Origin: Roseibium polysiphoniae
GTDB lineage: Bacteria; Pseudomonadota; Alphaproteobacteria; Rhizobiales; Stappiaceae
Assembly (NCBI RefSeq): GCF_014842925.1
Contig: NZ_JACYXJ010000008.1
Span: 1 to 64,000 of the forward strand
Reading direction: 5' to 3'
Length of the DNA: 64,000 nt
Shown: positions 62,048 to 64,000 of the stretch, one piece after another
Position numbering within the stretch: the stretch's first letter is position 1
Layout of the letters: every line of letters starts with the position of its first letter
The notes under the pieces: generated by a model
The model's input: the letters and a program-made list of their open reading frames with translations, nothing else
Databases searched by the model: none
Told to the model about the DNA's origin: nothing
Program-made: the position numbers and the translations under genes

Positions 62048-63181
62048 TCATCTTTTTGCCTCAAAGACCAAGACATCTTGCGGATCTGTTGCCAGATCCA
62101 CGTCCATGCCGACCTCAAAACCACTGCCCGGACGCACCCTTGAGTGCAGCGGACGGTCGTGACCTTCGATGATGATTGTCAAGAGATCCACCTCGCCGAC
62201 GAATCTCTTCGTTGCGATTCGCCCGGTCACGCCGGTGCTTCCAGCCGCTTTGGGCAAGATCCCGTGTGGCCGAATGCAAACATCCATCTGTGTGCCGACC
62301 GCAGCGCCCCTGGCGGCAACGAGGCCGACCGGTGTCTCGATGCCACGCTCCGTGACGATCCCGGCCATCTCGTTGAGCTCAGAGAAGAACTTGGCTGCAA
62401 AAACATCCGCAGGAGTGCTGTAGAGCTCCGCTGAACTTCCATGCTGCACAAGACGCCCCTGCCGCATGAGCGCGATCTTGTCGCCCATCCTCATGGCCTC
62501 TTCAGGATCGTGGGTAACGATGATGCAAGTGGCCCGGGTTTCGCGCAGGATGGTCATTGTCTCCTCGCGCACATTGTCCCGCAGGCGCCGATCAAGCCCC
62601 GAGAAGGGTTCGTCCATCAACAGGACGCCGGGCCGGGGCGCGATGGCGCGGGCAAGTGCAACACGCTGCTGCTCGCCGCCCGAAAGCGCATGCGGATAAT
62701 CATCCGCGTAGCCCTTGAGGCCGACACGCTCCAGTGACGCAAGTGCTTCCCGGTTTGCAGCCTCTCTCGGCAGATCGCTCAGGCCGAAGAGAACATTTTC
62801 CACGATGGTCATATGCGGAAACAGCGCATAGTCCTGAAACATCAACCCAACGCCGCGCTTTTCCGGCGGAACGAAGCTCTTGGGTCCGGAGACTTCACGT
62901 CCATTGATCAGGACGCGGCCCGCGGCCTGCTGCTCGACGCCAGCGGCAATGCGCATCAAGGTGGTCTTGCCACACCCGGAGTGGCCGAGGAGGCACATCA
63001 CCTCACCGGGTGCGACCTCCAGCGACAGGTCGATAACCGAGGCATTGCCATCATAGGCATGGGAGATATTCTCGAAGACGAGCCCGGCTGCGATGGTCGC
63101 ACGTGCGGTGCCCCGCGCACCCCACCTCGGATCATGGCTGCCGTGTGCCAGAGCGCCTCTTTCTGAGGTCTTGTCGGTCAT
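62048..63181 (-). CDS. ABC transporter ATP-binding protein (FbpC/AfuC-like), no partner genes
   Basis: A 377-aa ATPase with Walker A GHSGCGKTT (about residues 67-75), Q-loop MFQDYALFPHMT, signature LSGGEQQRVALARA (about 168), Walker B VLLMDEPFSGLD and the switch His in IIVTHDPEEA, plus a C-terminal TOBE-like domain with RPHGILP. It resembles ferric-iron and polyamine importers. No permease or binding-protein gene is visible here. It starts five bases after scpB and has its own terminator, splitting the scpB-tatA linkage common in relatives, so it looks inserted. Confidence 0.9.
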   Translation of the reverse strand: MTDKTSERGALAHGSHDPRWGARGTARATIAAGLVFENISHAYDGNASVIDLSLEVAPGEVMCLLGHSGCGKTTLMRIAAGVEQQAAGRVLINGREVSGPKSFVPPEKRGVGLMFQDYALFPHMTIVENVLFGLSDLPREAANREALASLERVGLKGYADDYPHALSGGEQQRVALARAIAPRPGVLLMDEPFSGLDRRLRDNVREETMTILRETRATCIIVTHDPEEAMRMGDKIALMRQGRLVQHGSSAELYSTPADVFAAKFFSELNEMAGIVTERGIETPVGLVAARGAAVGTQMDVCIRPHGILPKAAGSTGVTGRIATKRFVGEVDLLTIIIEGHDRPLHSRVRPGSGFEVGMDVDLATDPQDVLVFEAKR

Positions 63182-63186
63182 GTCGG

Positions 63187-63891
63187 TCAGGATTCCAGAT
63201 CCATTTCTTCGTCGTCGAACAGATCGCCTTCTTCGAGCGGATCCTCATCCTCGTCAAGTTCTGCCGTGTCGTTGGGCGTCGGCACCATGAATGACGCCGG
63301 GATCGCGCTGTCAAGCAATCCTGCGCCCTTCAGCTCTTCCAGTCCCGGCAGGTCCTTGATGCTGTCGAGGCCGAAATGCACCAGAAACAGCTCGGTCGTG
63401 CCGTAGGTCACAGGCCGCCCGGGCGTTCTTCTGCGACCCCGCATCCTGATCCAGGACGTTTCCAGCAGCACGTCAAGCGTGCCCTTTGAGGTCGAGACCC
63501 CGCGGATTTCCTCGATCTCCGCGCGGGTTACCGGCTGGTGATAGCCGATGATTGCCAGGGTCTCCAAGGCTGCGCGAGAGAGCTTGCGCTCCTCTTCCCG
63601 GTCACGGTGCATCAAAAACGAGAGATCTTCCGCCGTCCTGAACATCCATTTGCCTGCCAGGCGCACCAGATTGACGCCCCTGGCTTCGTAATGGGTCATA
63701 AGCTCGGCCAAAAGAGACGGAACGTCGCAGCCTTTGGGCAGGCGCTCAATCAACTCGGCTTCAGACAAAGGCTCGGCGGCTGCAAAAAGCAGGGCTTCGA
63801 GCATACGTAGACCGTCACGATCAATGACCTCTTCGGCCTCCTGCTCCTCATCCGCGTCGGTGAGACCCAGAAGATCACCGTCAATTTCCAT
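63187..63891 (-). CDS. scpB: Segregation and condensation protein B
   Basis: A 234-aa ScpB, kleisin-associated subunit of the SMC-ScpAB complex that organises and segregates the chromosome. Two winged-helix units: MLEALLFAAAEPLSEAELIERLP (two parts, about 29-51) and LSRAALETLAIIGYHQPVTRAEIEEIRGV (split, about 103-131). KGTLDVLLETSWIRMRGRRRTPGRPVTYGTT, spread over residues 134-166, is the family core. The acidic tail (about 25 residues) is long. Its start overlaps scpA. Confidence 0.95.
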   Translation of the reverse strand: MEIDGDLLGLTDADEEQEAEEVIDRDGLRMLEALLFAAAEPLSEAELIERLPKGCDVPSLLAELMTHYEARGVNLVRLAGKWMFRTAEDLSFLMHRDREEERKLSRAALETLAIIGYHQPVTRAEIEEIRGVSTSKGTLDVLLETSWIRMRGRRRTPGRPVTYGTTELFLVHFGLDSIKDLPGLEELKGAGLLDSAIPASFMVPTPNDTAELDEDEDPLEEGDLFDDEEMDLES

Positions 63892-64000
63892 GGTTTTCTC
63901 CGGTGCTGCGCGCCCGGATATAGACCGGCGCGAAGGGTTCGCTCTGGCGGATATCGACCTGGCCTTCCCGCACCATTTCCAGACTGGCCGAGAAAGTGCT
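63881..64000 (-). CDS. scpA: Segregation and condensation protein A, C-terminal end (cut by window)
   Basis: The last 39 codons of a minus-strand frame, ending TGA at 63883-63881 and overlapping scpB by 11 bases. The peptide STFSASLEMVREGQVDIRQS followed by EPFAPVYIRAR matches the ScpA C-terminal winged helix, where SMC contact occurs. The start is outside the window. Confidence 0.85.
   Translation of the reverse strand, partial: STFSASLEMVREGQVDIRQSEPFAPVYIRARSTGENHGN

Overview
The window looks like a chromosomal segment of an alphaproteobacterium, most likely of the Roseibium/Labrenzia (Stappiaceae) kind. This placement is inferred from gene order and protein character, not from a search. 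Clues are the block scpA-scpB-tatABC-serS-surE-pcm-(LytM lipoprotein)-DUF815-yajC-secDF-NDUFAF3-like-NDUFAF6-like-trmFO, a GTTC-N7-GTTC SOS box upstream of uvrA, a Zur-type palindrome at znuA, and two DUF1127 genes each followed by an anti-Shine-Dalgarno hairpin RNA locus.

Layout. 1-2.9 kb: accessory DNA with an M23 peptidase between two imperfect inverted repeats that resemble insertion-sequence ends, a 0.9 kb gene-poor stretch and an unrecognised 205-aa protein. 3.0-9.5 kb: six minus-strand enzymes (enolase superfamily, crotonase, MDR oxidoreductase, SDR, luciferase-like oxidoreductase, CmcJ/NvfI family) in four transcription units that share a 20-bp upstream motif. 9.7-15.4 kb: a DeoR-type regulator with two predicted operators, a LOG-family protein and a carbohydrate ABC transporter. 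15.5-21.9 kb: a beta-hydroxyacid dehydrogenase, aldehyde dehydrogenase, second enolase-superfamily enzyme, GMC oxidoreductase and divergent LysR regulator, together plausible for sugar-alcohol or sugar-acid catabolism.

22.0-35.8 kb is the most striking part. A class II FNR-type promoter stands before twelve co-directional, mostly overlapping genes: two amino-acid transporters, arginine deiminase, ornithine carbamoyltransferase, carbamate kinase, then a complete seven-gene V-type ATPase of the Chlamydia/Bacteroidetes kind (B-D-I-K-E-DUF2764-A). The proteolipid subunit keeps the residues that bind sodium in Enterococcus NtpK. The reading I propose is an anaerobic module in which ATP made from arginine is spent by a dedicated, probably sodium-pumping, rotary ATPase.

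35.9-46.7 kb: galE, a Zur-boxed znuA with a very His/Asp-rich insert, an L,D-transpeptidase, divergent ssb and uvrA around an SOS box, then the twin DUF1127 / CCUCC-hairpin RNA loci (CcsR/cuckoo-type) and a lipoprotein with a possible Cys-His-Asp triad. 47-64 kb: the conserved housekeeping block listed above, interrupted by an MscS-type channel gene and a lone ABC ATPase that look like insertions. No rRNA, tRNA, CRISPR array or intact transposase was seen.
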